Source: CALWPV01 sp045632125
GTDB taxonomy: Bacteria > Bacillota > Clostridia > Lachnospirales > Bianqueaceae
DNA: 17,562 nucleotides
Assembly (NCBI GenBank): GCA_045632125.1
Contig: JAZQWC010000017.1
Coordinates: forward strand, 1 to 17,562
Reading direction: 5' to 3'
Positions 7,115 through 15,578 of the stretch are shown here, one piece after another. The position numbers were made by a program, and so were the translations under genes. The first letter of the stretch is position 1; each line of letters starts with the position of its first letter. The notes below the pieces were generated by a model. It was not told the origin of the DNA and made no database searches. It saw only the letters and a list, made by a program, of their open reading frames with translations.

Positions 7115-7900
7115 ATGAACATATACATTATGGTCGATATCGAAGGAATCAGCGGTATTTATGCCCGTGAACAGGTCATTCCCAGTGAACGTCGTTTTGC
7201 TGAAGGCCGGCGCTACATGACCGACGATATCAATGTTTGTGTAAAGGCCTGCAAAGACGCAGGCGCCGACAAAGTGTACGTCCGCGATTGCCACGGCGGC
7301 AGCTACACCGTCCTGTGGAATGAACTCACTGAAGAAGCCGACTACTACATCTGCGGCCTGACCGAGACCCAGCGCATGGAAGCTCTGGATGACTGTGATG
7401 CCCTGATCCTGCTGGGCTACCACGCCATGGCCGGTACCTGGGGCGGCACTCTGGAACATTCCATGAACAGCACCCGTGTACAGAATTATTGGATCAACGG
7501 CCAACTGGCCGGCGAAGTTGCCATCGATGCCGGCATCGCCGGTGAACACGGCATTCCCGTCATCATGGTCAGCGGTGACGACAAAGTCTGTGCCGAAGCC
7601 AAAGCACTGCTCCCCTGGGTCAAGACTGCTGAGGTCAAGAAGGGTGTCACCTCCTTTGGAGCCATGCTTCTGCCCCAACCCAAAGCCCACAAGGCGATCT
7701 ACGATGCCACTTTTCGCGCTGTGCGCGAAGCCGCTGATGCGAAACCCTTTACCTTCGCCTCACCGGTCACCTTTAAAGCTGAGCTCATGGAGCGCTGCCA
7801 GCCTCCGATCACCTTTGGTAAGCCGTTCATGAAGCGTTTAGACGGACGCACCTACGAGGTGACCGCGCCCACCCTGGAAGAGGCTTTCTTCCTGTTGTAA
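7115..7900 (+). CDS. M55 family D-aminopeptidase-like metallopeptidase (DppA type)
   Basis: The 261-residue protein matches the Bacillus DppA family. All zinc and catalytic positions can be seen: D8 and E10 in MVDIEGISG, H60 in VRDCHGG, H103 in LLGYHAMAG, H115 in TLEHSM and E134 in QLAGEVAID. DppA is a self-compartmentalising decamer that splits D-Ala-D-Ala and similar D-amino-acid peptides, so a role in cell-wall peptide turnover is plausible. There is no signal peptide, so it should act in the cytoplasm. A classic AGGAGG precedes the start by 8 nt. It leads a plus-strand operon with a YdcF gene and an antiporter. In Bacillus dppA sits with a dipeptide permease, which is absent here. Its codons end more often in C/G than those of neighbouring genes. 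Confidence 0.93.
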   Translation: MNIYIMVDIEGISGIYAREQVIPSERRFAEGRRYMTDDINVCVKACKDAGADKVYVRDCHGGSYTVLWNELTEEADYYICGLTETQRMEALDDCDALILLGYHAMAGTWGGTLEHSMNSTRVQNYWINGQLAGEVAIDAGIAGEHGIPVIMVSGDDKVCAEAKALLPWVKTAEVKKGVTSFGAMLLPQPKAHKAIYDATFRAVREAADAKPFTFASPVTFKAELMERCQPPITFGKPFMKRLDGRTYEVTAPTLEEAFFLL

Positions 7901-7949
7901 GAATCGCGCCTCGCGCCGTTTCTCATTTAATTTTGAAAGGATTTGTTGT

Positions 7950-8549
7950 ATGAACCATATTATTCAGGATATTTCCAATTTTATCTTTGTTTCCGATACA
8001 CCCCAGAAGGCCGATATTATTTTTGTAGCCGGCGGCTCCTATCCGGAGCCCGCTGAAAATGCAGCGGCCCTGTACCATCAGGGTTACGCCCCGCTGATCC
8101 ACATCAGCGGTGGTGTGAGCATTACCTCCGGTAAATTTTTAGGTCCTAAAACCAAAACCAAGATCTACAACGGTGATTATCAAACACAGTACGACTTTTA
8201 TTATGATGTACTGCAGAAAAATGATGTGCCGGACGAAGCCATTATCGGTGAGAATGAGTCTTCCTTCACCCAAGAAAACGCCATGTATGCTCGTCGCGTG
8301 ATCGATGAAAAACAGATTCCGGTGCGCAAGGCACTGTTGGTGTGCAAGGCTTTTCATGCCCGTCGTTGCCTCATGGCTTATCAGGCTGCCTTTCCCACTG
8401 TGGATTTTTATGTAGTTCCCGTAATCGGTTACGATATCACCAAAGACAATTGGTATGAATCCGAAGCATCTATCGCTCGTGTCATGGGTGAGCTGCGCCG
8501 CATTGGCGATCAATTCACTGTTGCTGATATCAATCAGTTCAAGAAATAA
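7950..8549 (+). CDS. YdcF/DUF218 family protein, copy 2
   Basis: The 199-residue protein repeats the DUF218 layout: IIFVAGGSYPEPAENAAAL (23-41), LIHISGG (49-55), a central NESSFTQENAMYARRVI (102-118) where copy 1 has MTTIENM, and LLVCKAFHARRCLMAY (129-144). Copy 1 at 4610-5272 has the same blocks but little identity between them, so this is a distant paralogue, not a recent duplication. No membrane anchor is visible. GAAAGGA precedes the ATG by about 9 nt, and the gene follows the M55 peptidase by 49 nt and precedes the antiporter by 24 nt, so it is probably co-transcribed. The biochemical role is unknown; the family is linked to envelope functions in enterobacteria. Confidence 0.85.
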   Translation: MNHIIQDISNFIFVSDTPQKADIIFVAGGSYPEPAENAAALYHQGYAPLIHISGGVSITSGKFLGPKTKTKIYNGDYQTQYDFYYDVLQKNDVPDEAIIGENESSFTQENAMYARRVIDEKQIPVRKALLVCKAFHARRCLMAYQAAFPTVDFYVVPVIGYDITKDNWYESEASIARVMGELRRIGDQFTVADINQFKK

Positions 8550-8573
8550 ACTATTGAAAGAAGGCGTTTTTAA

Positions 8574-9863
8574 TTGACTTCCACAGCTAGTATTTTATTG
8601 AGTCTTTCTATTGCATTACTATCCGGCCTGCTTTTATCACGACTTGTCAAAAAACTGCAGCTTCCGGCAGTAACTGCTTATCTAATTGCCGGTGTACTCA
8701 TCGGGCCTTTCATGTTGGGCACTTTGAATATTCCCGGCATCGGCATTACTGCTGAGCAAATTGAAGGCTTTGGCATTATTTCCGATTTGGCTCTGGGCTT
8801 CATTGCCTTCGCCATGGGTAATGAATTCCGTTTGACCCAGCTGAAGAAAATTGGAAAACAAGCCACTGTGATCGGTGTATTTCAGGCGATCTTCACCTGC
8901 ATCGTTGTCGATATTGTTTTGATTGGTCTTCATTTACTTATGCCCGATGTTCTGACTCTTCCTGCTGCCATTGTTCTTGGAGCTGTGGCCACAGCAACCG
9001 CACCGGCGGCTACTTTGATGGTTGTAAAGCAATACAAAGCCAAGGGTCCGGTTACCGATGTGCTGCTGCCCGTTGTTGCCTTAGACGATGCCGTAGGTCT
9101 TGTGGTATTTGCCATTTCCTTTGGTGTGGCTAAATCCCTCAGCCTTGGTTCCGTTGATATTCTTTCCATCATTCTGGAACCCCTCCTGGAGGTTGTTCTA
9201 TCTTTGGCTCTTGGATTTATCATGGGATTGTTCTTCTCTTTCTGCGAAAGATTTTACCATTCCCGTTCCAAGCGTATGGCCCTCACCGTTACCTTTGTTA
9301 TGATGACCGTTGCCATCTCCAGTTTGAAATTCAATGTAGGCTCCGTACATGTTGGTTTTTCATCTCTGCTGACCTGTATGATGCTGGGTACTGTATTCTG
9401 CAACATTTCTAAGGTTTCCGAAGAACTAATGGACCGTGCCGACCGCTGGACTACACCCATCTTAATCCTCTTCTTTGTTATCAGCGGTGCTGAACTTGAA
9501 CTGACTGTTTTTGCAGACATCGCCGTCGTAATAGCTGGTATTGTCTATATCCTTTCCCGTTCCTTCGGTAAGTACTTCGGTGCCGGCATCAGTGCCCGAA
9601 TGGCTAAATCTGATCCCAACATTATCAAATATTTGGGTATCACACTGCTTCCTCAGGCCGGTGTTGCTTTGGGTATGGCAATCAAAGCCATCGAACTGGG
9701 TCCCGACGGAGCTATTGTTCGTAACATTACCTTGTTCGCCGTTTTGATCTATGAAATCGTTGGTCCCTATCTTACCAAGATCGCCCTTACTAAGGCCGGC
9801 GATATTAAGGCTGAAGGCTGGCGCAGTGCTCGTGCAGAGCATTTAGCCTCCAAAAACCAATAA
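8574..9863 (+). CDS. Cation:proton antiporter, CPA2/Na+-H+ exchanger family
   Basis: The 429-residue protein is almost wholly hydrophobic, with about 12 membrane helices. Family marks are LPAVTAYLIAGVLIGP (30-45), the unwound-helix segment ATATAPAATLMV (139-150), and the ion-binding pair D171-D172 in ALDDAVGLVVFA. It has no cytoplasmic RCK/TrkA-N domain, unlike KefB/KefC, so it is a bare transport module. It would exchange H+ for Na+ or K+ across the cell membrane; the ion cannot be chosen from sequence. The start is TTG 8574 with AGAAGGCG upstream; no ATG or GTG lies nearby in frame, and the protein begins naturally with a membrane helix. It is the last gene of the peptidase/YdcF operon and is followed by a strong terminator. 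Confidence 0.92.
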   Translation: MTSTASILLSLSIALLSGLLLSRLVKKLQLPAVTAYLIAGVLIGPFMLGTLNIPGIGITAEQIEGFGIISDLALGFIAFAMGNEFRLTQLKKIGKQATVIGVFQAIFTCIVVDIVLIGLHLLMPDVLTLPAAIVLGAVATATAPAATLMVVKQYKAKGPVTDVLLPVVALDDAVGLVVFAISFGVAKSLSLGSVDILSIILEPLLEVVLSLALGFIMGLFFSFCERFYHSRSKRMALTVTFVMMTVAISSLKFNVGSVHVGFSSLLTCMMLGTVFCNISKVSEELMDRADRWTTPILILFFVISGAELELTVFADIAVVIAGIVYILSRSFGKYFGAGISARMAKSDPNIIKYLGITLLPQAGVALGMAIKAIELGPDGAIVRNITLFAVLIYEIVGPYLTKIALTKAGDIKAEGWRSARAEHLASKNQ

Positions 9864-9880
9864 TCACCTTCAAAAAAAGA

Positions 9881-9935
9881 AGCCCCGTCATTGCGTGTAC
9901 ATACAACTAAACTGTAGTACCGTAATGACGGGGCT
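9881..9935. terminator. Two-way terminator between the antiporter and the PII-like gene
   Basis: A 15-bp stem (9881-9895 with 9921-9935), with one G-U pair, and a loop that can fold further through GTAC/GTAC and TACA/TGTA. The minus strand continues into TCTTTTTTTG and the plus strand into CTTTCTC, so it serves both converging units, more strongly the minus one. Confidence 0.92.
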
Positions 9936-9945
9936 TTCTCACATT

Positions 9946-10647
9946 TTACATTCTAATTCCGGCGACATCATCTACAGGCAATGAAATCACCATGCCGTGA
10001 GCAGGGCTGTCAGAACCACATTTTTCACTGATCGCTTTCATAATCGCTACTTTATTTTTCTTATCAGCCAAAATGATTACGATCTCGCGCTGCTGCTGCA
10101 CCACAATGTTCCAAATTTTTAAAGTATCTTCGCTGCCGGCCACACGACTGTGGAATACAGTACCGCCTTTCGCTCCGGCGGGTCTGGCAGCAGCCATTAC
10201 ATCTTCACTATATCCTTCATCTACGAAGGCCATCAGCATTACAAATTCATTATCCATAGAATCACCTTCTTCTGCTTCTAAACTAATATTGTGATTTTCA
10301 TTTAACTTTTTCATCATCTGCATCATACTGGAACTGCAGCCGGAAAGAGGTATATTAAAAGCAATTCCTGTATTGGGTGCTCCCAAAAACAGGCGGTCCC
10401 TTAATTTTCCCATCAATTCATTGGCTACGGATCCGGGTATCAAACTCACCAAGGCACGTTTTTCATCACTTTCCAGTCCTAATACCGCCATGGTCTCGCT
10501 GGAAGCCGTTCCATGCGCCGTCATGTTATAGGTAATCGGCACATTTTCTTCTATATAAATTTCTTTTGCCTTTCTTGCCAATTTCGGAACAGCGATAAAA
10601 AAGAACAAACGAAAATCTAACTTTTTGCGCTCCGTCATCTTTCTCAT
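9946..10647 (-). CDS. Tandem PII-like regulatory protein
   Basis: The 233-residue protein appears to be two PII-like ferredoxin-fold domains in one chain. Domain 1 covers about 12-105 and domain 2 about 135-233. They share a layout: a strand (RLFFFIAVPKL / EFVMLMAFVDE), a helix, a glycine-rich turn (MTAHGTASSE / GGTVFHSRVAGSED), a strand (KRALVSLI / REIVIILA), a helix (ANELMGKLRDRL / KVAIMKAISEKC) and a final strand (GIAFNIPLSG / GMVISLPVDD). The canonical PII T-loop tyrosine is not visible. PII-like proteins sense nucleotides and often gate a partner transporter. Its ATG overlaps the stop of the DUF1538 gene by 4 nt, which makes that membrane protein the obvious partner. M4 at 10638 is an alternative start with better spacing from GGGAG. 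The fold call rests on pattern, not on a search. Confidence 0.72.
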   Translation of the reverse strand: MRKMTERKKLDFRLFFFIAVPKLARKAKEIYIEENVPITYNMTAHGTASSETMAVLGLESDEKRALVSLIPGSVANELMGKLRDRLFLGAPNTGIAFNIPLSGCSSSMMQMMKKLNENHNISLEAEEGDSMDNEFVMLMAFVDEGYSEDVMAAARPAGAKGGTVFHSRVAGSEDTLKIWNIVVQQQREIVIILADKKNKVAIMKAISEKCGSDSPAHGMVISLPVDDVAGIRM

Positions 10648-12164
10648 TCTCCCTCAAATTCATAAATAGTTTCTGCTTCAGCTGTATGTGCAGTCTGAAC
10701 CATATTCTTAGTCTTTAATTTAAATACAAGACCCATAACCTGAATCGCAATTAACGGAGTCATGGCTACCAAAGCCACCACGCCAAAGGCATCGGTCATC
10801 AAATTACCGCCTACTGCTTCACATACGCCAATGCTCAGCGGCAGCAGGAAGGTAGTTGTCATAGGACCACTGGCTACACCACCGGAGTCGAAGGCAATAC
10901 CTACAAAGATCTTCGGCACGATCCTAGAAAGCGCCAACGCGATCAAATAACCCGGAATGATGATCCAGTATAAGGAAATACCGGTCAATACTCGCAGCAT
11001 CGCAAGACCAACGCTGACCGCTACACCAATGGAAAGAGTCATGTTCATTGCTCTACTGGAAATAGCTCCGTTGGTAATATCCTGTACCTGATGATTCAAT
11101 ACCTGGATCGCCGGCTCTGCCTTTACAATAAAGTAACCGATCAACATTCCCAGCGGAATCAAAAGCCATTTAGAGGGTAGCAACGCTAAGGCCTCGCCCA
11201 AGTACGCACCCACCGGTGCAAAACCTACATTTACACCACATAAAAACAATACTAAGCCCAGATACGTATAAAACAAACCAACTAAAATACGTTTGATCTG
11301 ACGAGTATGGTATCGTTTGGCAACCATTTGGAATATGAAAAACATCAGCAGGATCGGCAGCAGCGATACGGCCACTTCTTCAGCATATCGCGGCAGTTGA
11401 ATCGCAAACTCAATAAATACTTCCCTTGTGGTTAATACATTGGGTACAACAGTGGGAGTATACGCTGCTTCTGAAGTATCATACAAACAGCCCAAAATCA
11501 GCACTGCAATAATAGGACCCACACTGGAAAGAGCAACCAAACCAAAGCTATCGCTTGTGGCGTTTTTATCACCACGGACCGATGCCAAACCGACACCCAT
11601 TGCCATAATAAACGGAACCGTCATTGGACCGGTTGTTACACCGCCGGAGTCAAAAGCTACAGCAATAAAGTCTGCCGGAACTAAAAACGATCCAACGATC
11701 AAAAGCGCATATAAAATGATCAGCATCTTTGACAAATCGACCTGGAATAGAATTCGCACAATCGCCATCGCCAAAAAGATACCCACACCCACTGCTACAG
11801 TTATGATCAGCGTCAAATTGGGAACCGACGGCACTTGCTCCGCCAATACCTGAAGATCCGGCTCCGATATGGTAATGATCACACCCATAATAAAACCGAT
11901 CAACACAACTGTTAGGATCTTCCTAGATTTGGAAACCTGTGAACCAATACCTTCGCCCAGCGGTGACATCGACATTTCTGCACCCAGCTGGAAAAAACCC
12001 ATTCCAATAATGAGGAGCACAGCACCCACTAAAAACATGAACATCGTTCCCACTTTCGTAGGCACTAAAAACACACTAATAATCAGCACGATTGCTGTGA
12101 TTGGAAGCACTGCTGCCAGTGATTCCATGATTTTCGCTCGCAATTTACCTAATTTTTGCGCCAT
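10644..12164 (-). CDS. DUF1538 family polytopic membrane protein, internally duplicated
   Basis: The 506-residue protein is strongly hydrophobic and made of two homologous halves offset by about 250 residues. The half-signatures are EPDLQVLAEQV (101-111) and EPAIQVLNHQV (350-360), then AFDSGGVTTGPMT (170-182) and AFDSGGVASGPMT (424-436). After each comes a further shared block, SDSFGLVALSSVGPIIA (204-220) and TDAFGVVALVAMTPLIA (457-473). Such inverted or tandem duplication with glycine-rich breaks is typical of secondary transporters. DUF1538 has no established substrate that I know of. A charged C-terminal tail (EAETIYEFEGE) could contact a regulator. AAGGGG precedes the ATG, and a promoter lies at 12203-12231. 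It is co-transcribed with the tandem PII-like gene. Confidence 0.85.
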   Translation of the reverse strand: MAQKLGKLRAKIMESLAAVLPITAIVLIISVFLVPTKVGTMFMFLVGAVLLIIGMGFFQLGAEMSMSPLGEGIGSQVSKSRKILTVVLIGFIMGVIITISEPDLQVLAEQVPSVPNLTLIITVAVGVGIFLAMAIVRILFQVDLSKMLIILYALLIVGSFLVPADFIAVAFDSGGVTTGPMTVPFIMAMGVGLASVRGDKNATSDSFGLVALSSVGPIIAVLILGCLYDTSEAAYTPTVVPNVLTTREVFIEFAIQLPRYAEEVAVSLLPILLMFFIFQMVAKRYHTRQIKRILVGLFYTYLGLVLFLCGVNVGFAPVGAYLGEALALLPSKWLLIPLGMLIGYFIVKAEPAIQVLNHQVQDITNGAISSRAMNMTLSIGVAVSVGLAMLRVLTGISLYWIIIPGYLIALALSRIVPKIFVGIAFDSGGVASGPMTTTFLLPLSIGVCEAVGGNLMTDAFGVVALVAMTPLIAIQVMGLVFKLKTKNMVQTAHTAEAETIYEFEGE

Positions 12165-12202
12165 GTCACCCCTTCTTTCTCACTAGTATAATTATCTTAT
12201 AT

Positions 12203-12231
12203 ATCATACCAAATTTACTTTCATAAATCAA
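12203..12231 (-). promoter_or_regulatory. Sigma-A promoter with extended -10 for the DUF1538/PII unit
   Basis: On the minus strand: TTGATT (12231-12226), a 17-nt spacer and TATGAT (12208-12203) preceded by TGG, an extended -10. The start point would be near 12196, about 32 nt before the ATG at 12164. Confidence 0.75.
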
Positions 12232-12285
12232 TCTTTTCTACGTCATCTTACGAATCTTTGCTGAATCTAAGCTTCTAAAATACCG

Positions 12286-12331
12286 CCAAAAGAAAAACGT
12301 CTAAGCCTATAATACTATAAGCTCAGACGTT
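12286..12331 (-). terminator. Rho-independent terminator of the ABC transporter gene
   Basis: Arms 12316-12331 and 12296-12311 form a 16-bp stem with a 4-nt loop. The two non-Watson-Crick positions are G-U in minus-strand RNA but A-C in plus-strand RNA, which fixes the direction. TTTTTCTTTT follows on the minus strand. Confidence 0.92.
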
Positions 12332-12365
12332 CTTTGATTGCTTGTTTTAGTAGACTGTTAGCGGT

Positions 12366-15300
12366 TTATTCGCTGCGCAGAGCTACTACCGGATCTTTTT
12401 TCGCCGCGCTGCGGGAAGGAATGATGCCGGCAAACAGAGTTAAGCCAACACTGATCAAAACCAGAATTGCTGCCACATTGACGGGCAGAATTGCATTCAG
12501 GTTCTCAATGCCGGTGACGCTATGCAAAATCGCATTGATCGGAATACACATCAAATAGGTGACTACCACACCTAAAAGACCAGCTGAAAAACCAATGATC
12601 ATGGTTTCCGCATTGAACATACGGGATACATTTTTCTTCGAGGCACCGATTGCTCGCAGAATACCAATTTCCTTTGTACGCTCCTGTACCGAAATCAACG
12701 TAATGACGCCGATCATAATGGAGGATACGATCAAAGAGATCGATACAAACGCAATCAATACATAGGAAATTGCATTGATGATCGTGGTTACAGAAGACAT
12801 CATCAAACCAATATAGTCGGTATAGGTGATTTTAGACAGTTCCTCTACGCCATCGTTATAGTCAGCAATGGCTTCTTCAATTACATCTTTATTTTCGAAG
12901 GAAGAAGCGTACAAATTAATGGTGGAGGGCTCATCCAAATTTACATAACCCAGTTCTCTTAAATTCGTTTCGTAAGAAGAATCGGAGAATACCAATACTT
13001 CCTCATAATATACCACGCACTGTTCAGTGGTGTACGTCGGCAGTGCTTGCTGCAGGGCCCCTGCCAACTGCTCTGCACCCATGGGCTGCATCTGAGCCTG
13101 TACTTGAGCAGCATACTGCATTCTGTACTGCTCTTCTACCATTTGAGCGTAGATCTCGTTCAATTCCTCATCGGTCATAGAACTCAAATAGTCAGCGATC
13201 TCATCTTCATTCATTCCCATCTGCTGGCTGAAGGCCATCACCAAGGTAGCTTCGATGTCGGCTCTTGTGAGGCTGCCCATAGTTTGAGCTACTACAGCCT
13301 CTACTTCCGCCTGCGGCGGGATGCTCATAATGCTGACATAGGCAGCTGCCTGACCGGCCATATCCAGTTCATCGATGTAATGTCTGAATTCTTCCTCTTT
13401 TTCTTCATCGGTAAGATTTCCGGTGTTTTCCTTAAAGGGAAGGCCGGTGAAAATGTCCACGCCAGGGTGATCCAGCTGTGCCTGAATGGCAGCCGATTCT
13501 TCTGAATGTTCAATCAAATATTTTGTCAGTTCGCTGGTGTAACCAATGGCGCCGTTCATCATGGCGGATACTGCATCCTCGTTAGGACGAATGATACCGG
13601 ATACTTTTAATTGTACGCCATTATCGTACAGATAGCGCAGACCGGCTTCCGAATCACGCAGGTCGCTGTAAAGGCCCGTTAGTTCATCTTTTACAAAACA
13701 ATCGGAGGGGGCTACCGTGTGGAATTCCATATCGCAGATTTCTTCATAGGTCCAAGTGGTATCATCCACCTCCACCTCAGTTTTACTGAAGGCGGCGTTG
13801 GCCAGCTTATCGATTTCATCCTTGGATTTCAGACCCAAAGCGTACAGGGTCATGTCGTCCACTTCGTTATTTTCATCCACCACCAGCACGATCTCATTGT
13901 ATTCAGTGGGCCAAGAGCCGTAGATCACATCATACTGTTTCTCCAGAAGTTCGTTGACCATTTTGCCATTGTCTCCGGGCAGCATTTCCTGCCAAACTAC
14001 GCCGCCGCCCATGGTAGCCATGGGAGAGCTGGTCATGGATATGCCCATCATATCTTCACTAAAACTCATCATGGAAGAAAGATCCATACCGAAGTATTCA
14101 ATTAACAGATCCTGCATCAGCACCTGAGCGTCGGACCGAATGATGGTATCATCCACGCTTTCTGTATAAACTTCCATGTTCATGTTGTAAGTATACTGTA
14201 CGCCATTGATGGCCTGGCTCAGCACTGAGGTTTCGTCAGCACGTTCAGCCTCCAAATATTCCTTGAAGGATTTCAGGTCATTTTCCTTGGCTTCCATATT
14301 ATTCAGAGCATTTACCAAGTCGTAGATCATGGTTTTCTGATAGATCTTATCATTTTCATGCTCTTCACCGGATTGCGCCTGACCCATAAAGGTGAGCAGC
14401 AGCGAACTCATATCCATCTGCTGTGCTTCCAAGGTCAGCGGATAGGAAGACAACGTATCCTCCTGCACAGTGTCGATATACGTGGTCATACCTTGAGAAA
14501 CCGCAAAAATTAAAGCAATGCCGATGATGCCAATGCTGCCGGCAAAGGATGTTAAAATGGTACGGCCCTTTTTAGTGAACAGGTTTTTCAAAGACAAGCC
14601 AAACGAAGTCCACAGCGACATTGAAGGCTTTTTACCTTTTTTATCCTGCTCTGCCTTTGCTTTTTCCTTCAGCTGCTCTCGGGCAATCTCTTCTTTCATC
14701 AAAGGAGCAGAATCATCGGTAATTTCACCGTCCAACATACGAATGATACGGGTCGAATATTTTTCAGCAATGTCAGGGTTATGGGTTACCATAATAACCA
14801 GACGATCCTTCGAGATCTCTTTTAAAATGTCCATTACCTGTACGCTGGTTTCCGTATCCAGTGCACCGGTGGGCTCATCCGCCAGAATAATATCAGGATT
14901 ATTCACAATTGCACGGGCAATCGCCACACGCTGCATCTGACCGCCGGACATTTCGCTGGGCCGCTTGCGCAGCTGGCTTCCCAATCCAACGCGTTCCAGC
15001 GCCTCCTTCGCACGGCGGCGTCTTTCCGCTTTCGAAATACCGGAAAGGGACAGTGACAGTTCCACGTTCTGCAGCACTGTCTGATGCGGAATCAAATTAT
15101 AACTCTGGAATACAAAGCCAATGGAATGATTTCGATACGCATCCCAGTCACGATCCTTATAGGCTTTGGTAGACACTCCATTGATCACCAAATCACCTGA
15201 CGTATACTGATCAAGTCCGCCAATAATATTCAGCATTGTGGTTTTACCGCAGCCGGAAGGACCTAAAATCGAAACAAATTCGCTTTCGCGAAACTGCAGA

Positions 15301-15374
15301 TCAATGCCCTTCAAGGCGTGCACGGTGCCATCACCGGCCGGATAATCTTTCTTAACATTTTTTAACTGTAGCAT
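12366..15374 (-). CDS. ABC transporter: ATPase fused to FtsX-type permease with large extracellular domain
   Basis: The 1002-residue protein carries its ATPase at the N-terminus: Walker A GPSGCGKTT (38-46), Q-loop VFQSYN, signature SGGQ (143-146), Walker B IILADE (162-167) and H-loop H198. A charged linker (225-250) leads to the first membrane helix (about 272-295). Residues about 296-860 form a very large, Met/Gln/Glu-rich outer domain. Three more membrane helices follow (about 862-890, 930-955, 970-990), with the FtsX signature QERTKEIGILRAIGAS and the terminal PSRSAAKKDPVVALRSE. The topology is MacB-like, in one chain with the ATPase first, so it should dimerise. MacB-type systems move peptides, lipoproteins or drugs, or transmit force to the wall; the substrate here is unknown. 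AAAGGAAA precedes the ATG. An OmpR-type regulator and kinase lie directly upstream on the same strand. Confidence 0.93.
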   Translation of the reverse strand: MLQLKNVKKDYPAGDGTVHALKGIDLQFRESEFVSILGPSGCGKTTMLNIIGGLDQYTSGDLVINGVSTKAYKDRDWDAYRNHSIGFVFQSYNLIPHQTVLQNVELSLSLSGISKAERRRRAKEALERVGLGSQLRKRPSEMSGGQMQRVAIARAIVNNPDIILADEPTGALDTETSVQVMDILKEISKDRLVIMVTHNPDIAEKYSTRIIRMLDGEITDDSAPLMKEEIAREQLKEKAKAEQDKKGKKPSMSLWTSFGLSLKNLFTKKGRTILTSFAGSIGIIGIALIFAVSQGMTTYIDTVQEDTLSSYPLTLEAQQMDMSSLLLTFMGQAQSGEEHENDKIYQKTMIYDLVNALNNMEAKENDLKSFKEYLEAERADETSVLSQAINGVQYTYNMNMEVYTESVDDTIIRSDAQVLMQDLLIEYFGMDLSSMMSFSEDMMGISMTSSPMATMGGGVVWQEMLPGDNGKMVNELLEKQYDVIYGSWPTEYNEIVLVVDENNEVDDMTLYALGLKSKDEIDKLANAAFSKTEVEVDDTTWTYEEICDMEFHTVAPSDCFVKDELTGLYSDLRDSEAGLRYLYDNGVQLKVSGIIRPNEDAVSAMMNGAIGYTSELTKYLIEHSEESAAIQAQLDHPGVDIFTGLPFKENTGNLTDEEKEEEFRHYIDELDMAGQAAAYVSIMSIPPQAEVEAVVAQTMGSLTRADIEATLVMAFSQQMGMNEDEIADYLSSMTDEELNEIYAQMVEEQYRMQYAAQVQAQMQPMGAEQLAGALQQALPTYTTEQCVVYYEEVLVFSDSSYETNLRELGYVNLDEPSTINLYASSFENKDVIEEAIADYNDGVEELSKITYTDYIGLMMSSVTTIINAISYVLIAFVSISLIVSSIMIGVITLISVQERTKEIGILRAIGASKKNVSRMFNAETMIIGFSAGLLGVVVTYLMCIPINAILHSVTGIENLNAILPVNVAAILVLISVGLTLFAGIIPSRSAAKKDPVVALRSE

Positions 15375-15411
15375 ATATATTTCCTTTCCATATCGATTCC
15401 GAACGATTTCT

Positions 15412-15464
15412 AAAAAATGGTGTACGCCAACCTTTTCACGCTACGCGCTTTGTTTGGCGTACAC
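15412..15464 (-). terminator. Hairpin of inverted GTGTACGCC motifs with a T-run: terminator or attenuator
   Basis: A perfect 11-bp inverted repeat pairs GTGTACGCCAA (15420-15430) with TTGGCGTACAC (15454-15464), with a 23-nt loop. Read on the minus strand, the stem is followed by CATTTTTTA, the form of a rho-independent terminator. It lies after the kinase stop and about 40 nt before the ABC start, so it would end or attenuate transcription from the regulator/kinase genes. Confidence 0.65.
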
Positions 15465-15569
15465 ACTTTATGCCCTCTTTTTCCGGGCGAAACGGCAAAG
15501 GGCTCCTCCCCCTCCTTGCCATTTTACAAGTATACCCAGCTATTATAAACTGAAACAAAACTAACAGCT

Positions 15570-15578
15570 GGCGTACAC
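15570..15578 (-). repeat. GTGTACGCC copy in the 3' untranslated region of the kinase gene
   Basis: An exact copy 5 nt beyond the kinase stop codon, in the same orientation as the copy at 15456-15464. It has no pairing partner nearby other than the copy at 15420-15428. Confidence 0.7.

Noticed and set aside
7088..7690. A 200-residue minus-strand open frame over the M55 gene
   Set aside because: It is the complement of a conserved gene whose metal-binding residues are all intact; the frame is open because of the C/G-rich third codon positions.
15436..15522. A 28-residue basic minus-strand reading frame in the kinase-ABC gap
   Set aside because: It has no Shine-Dalgarno sequence before its ATG and runs through the motif hairpin; nothing supports translation.
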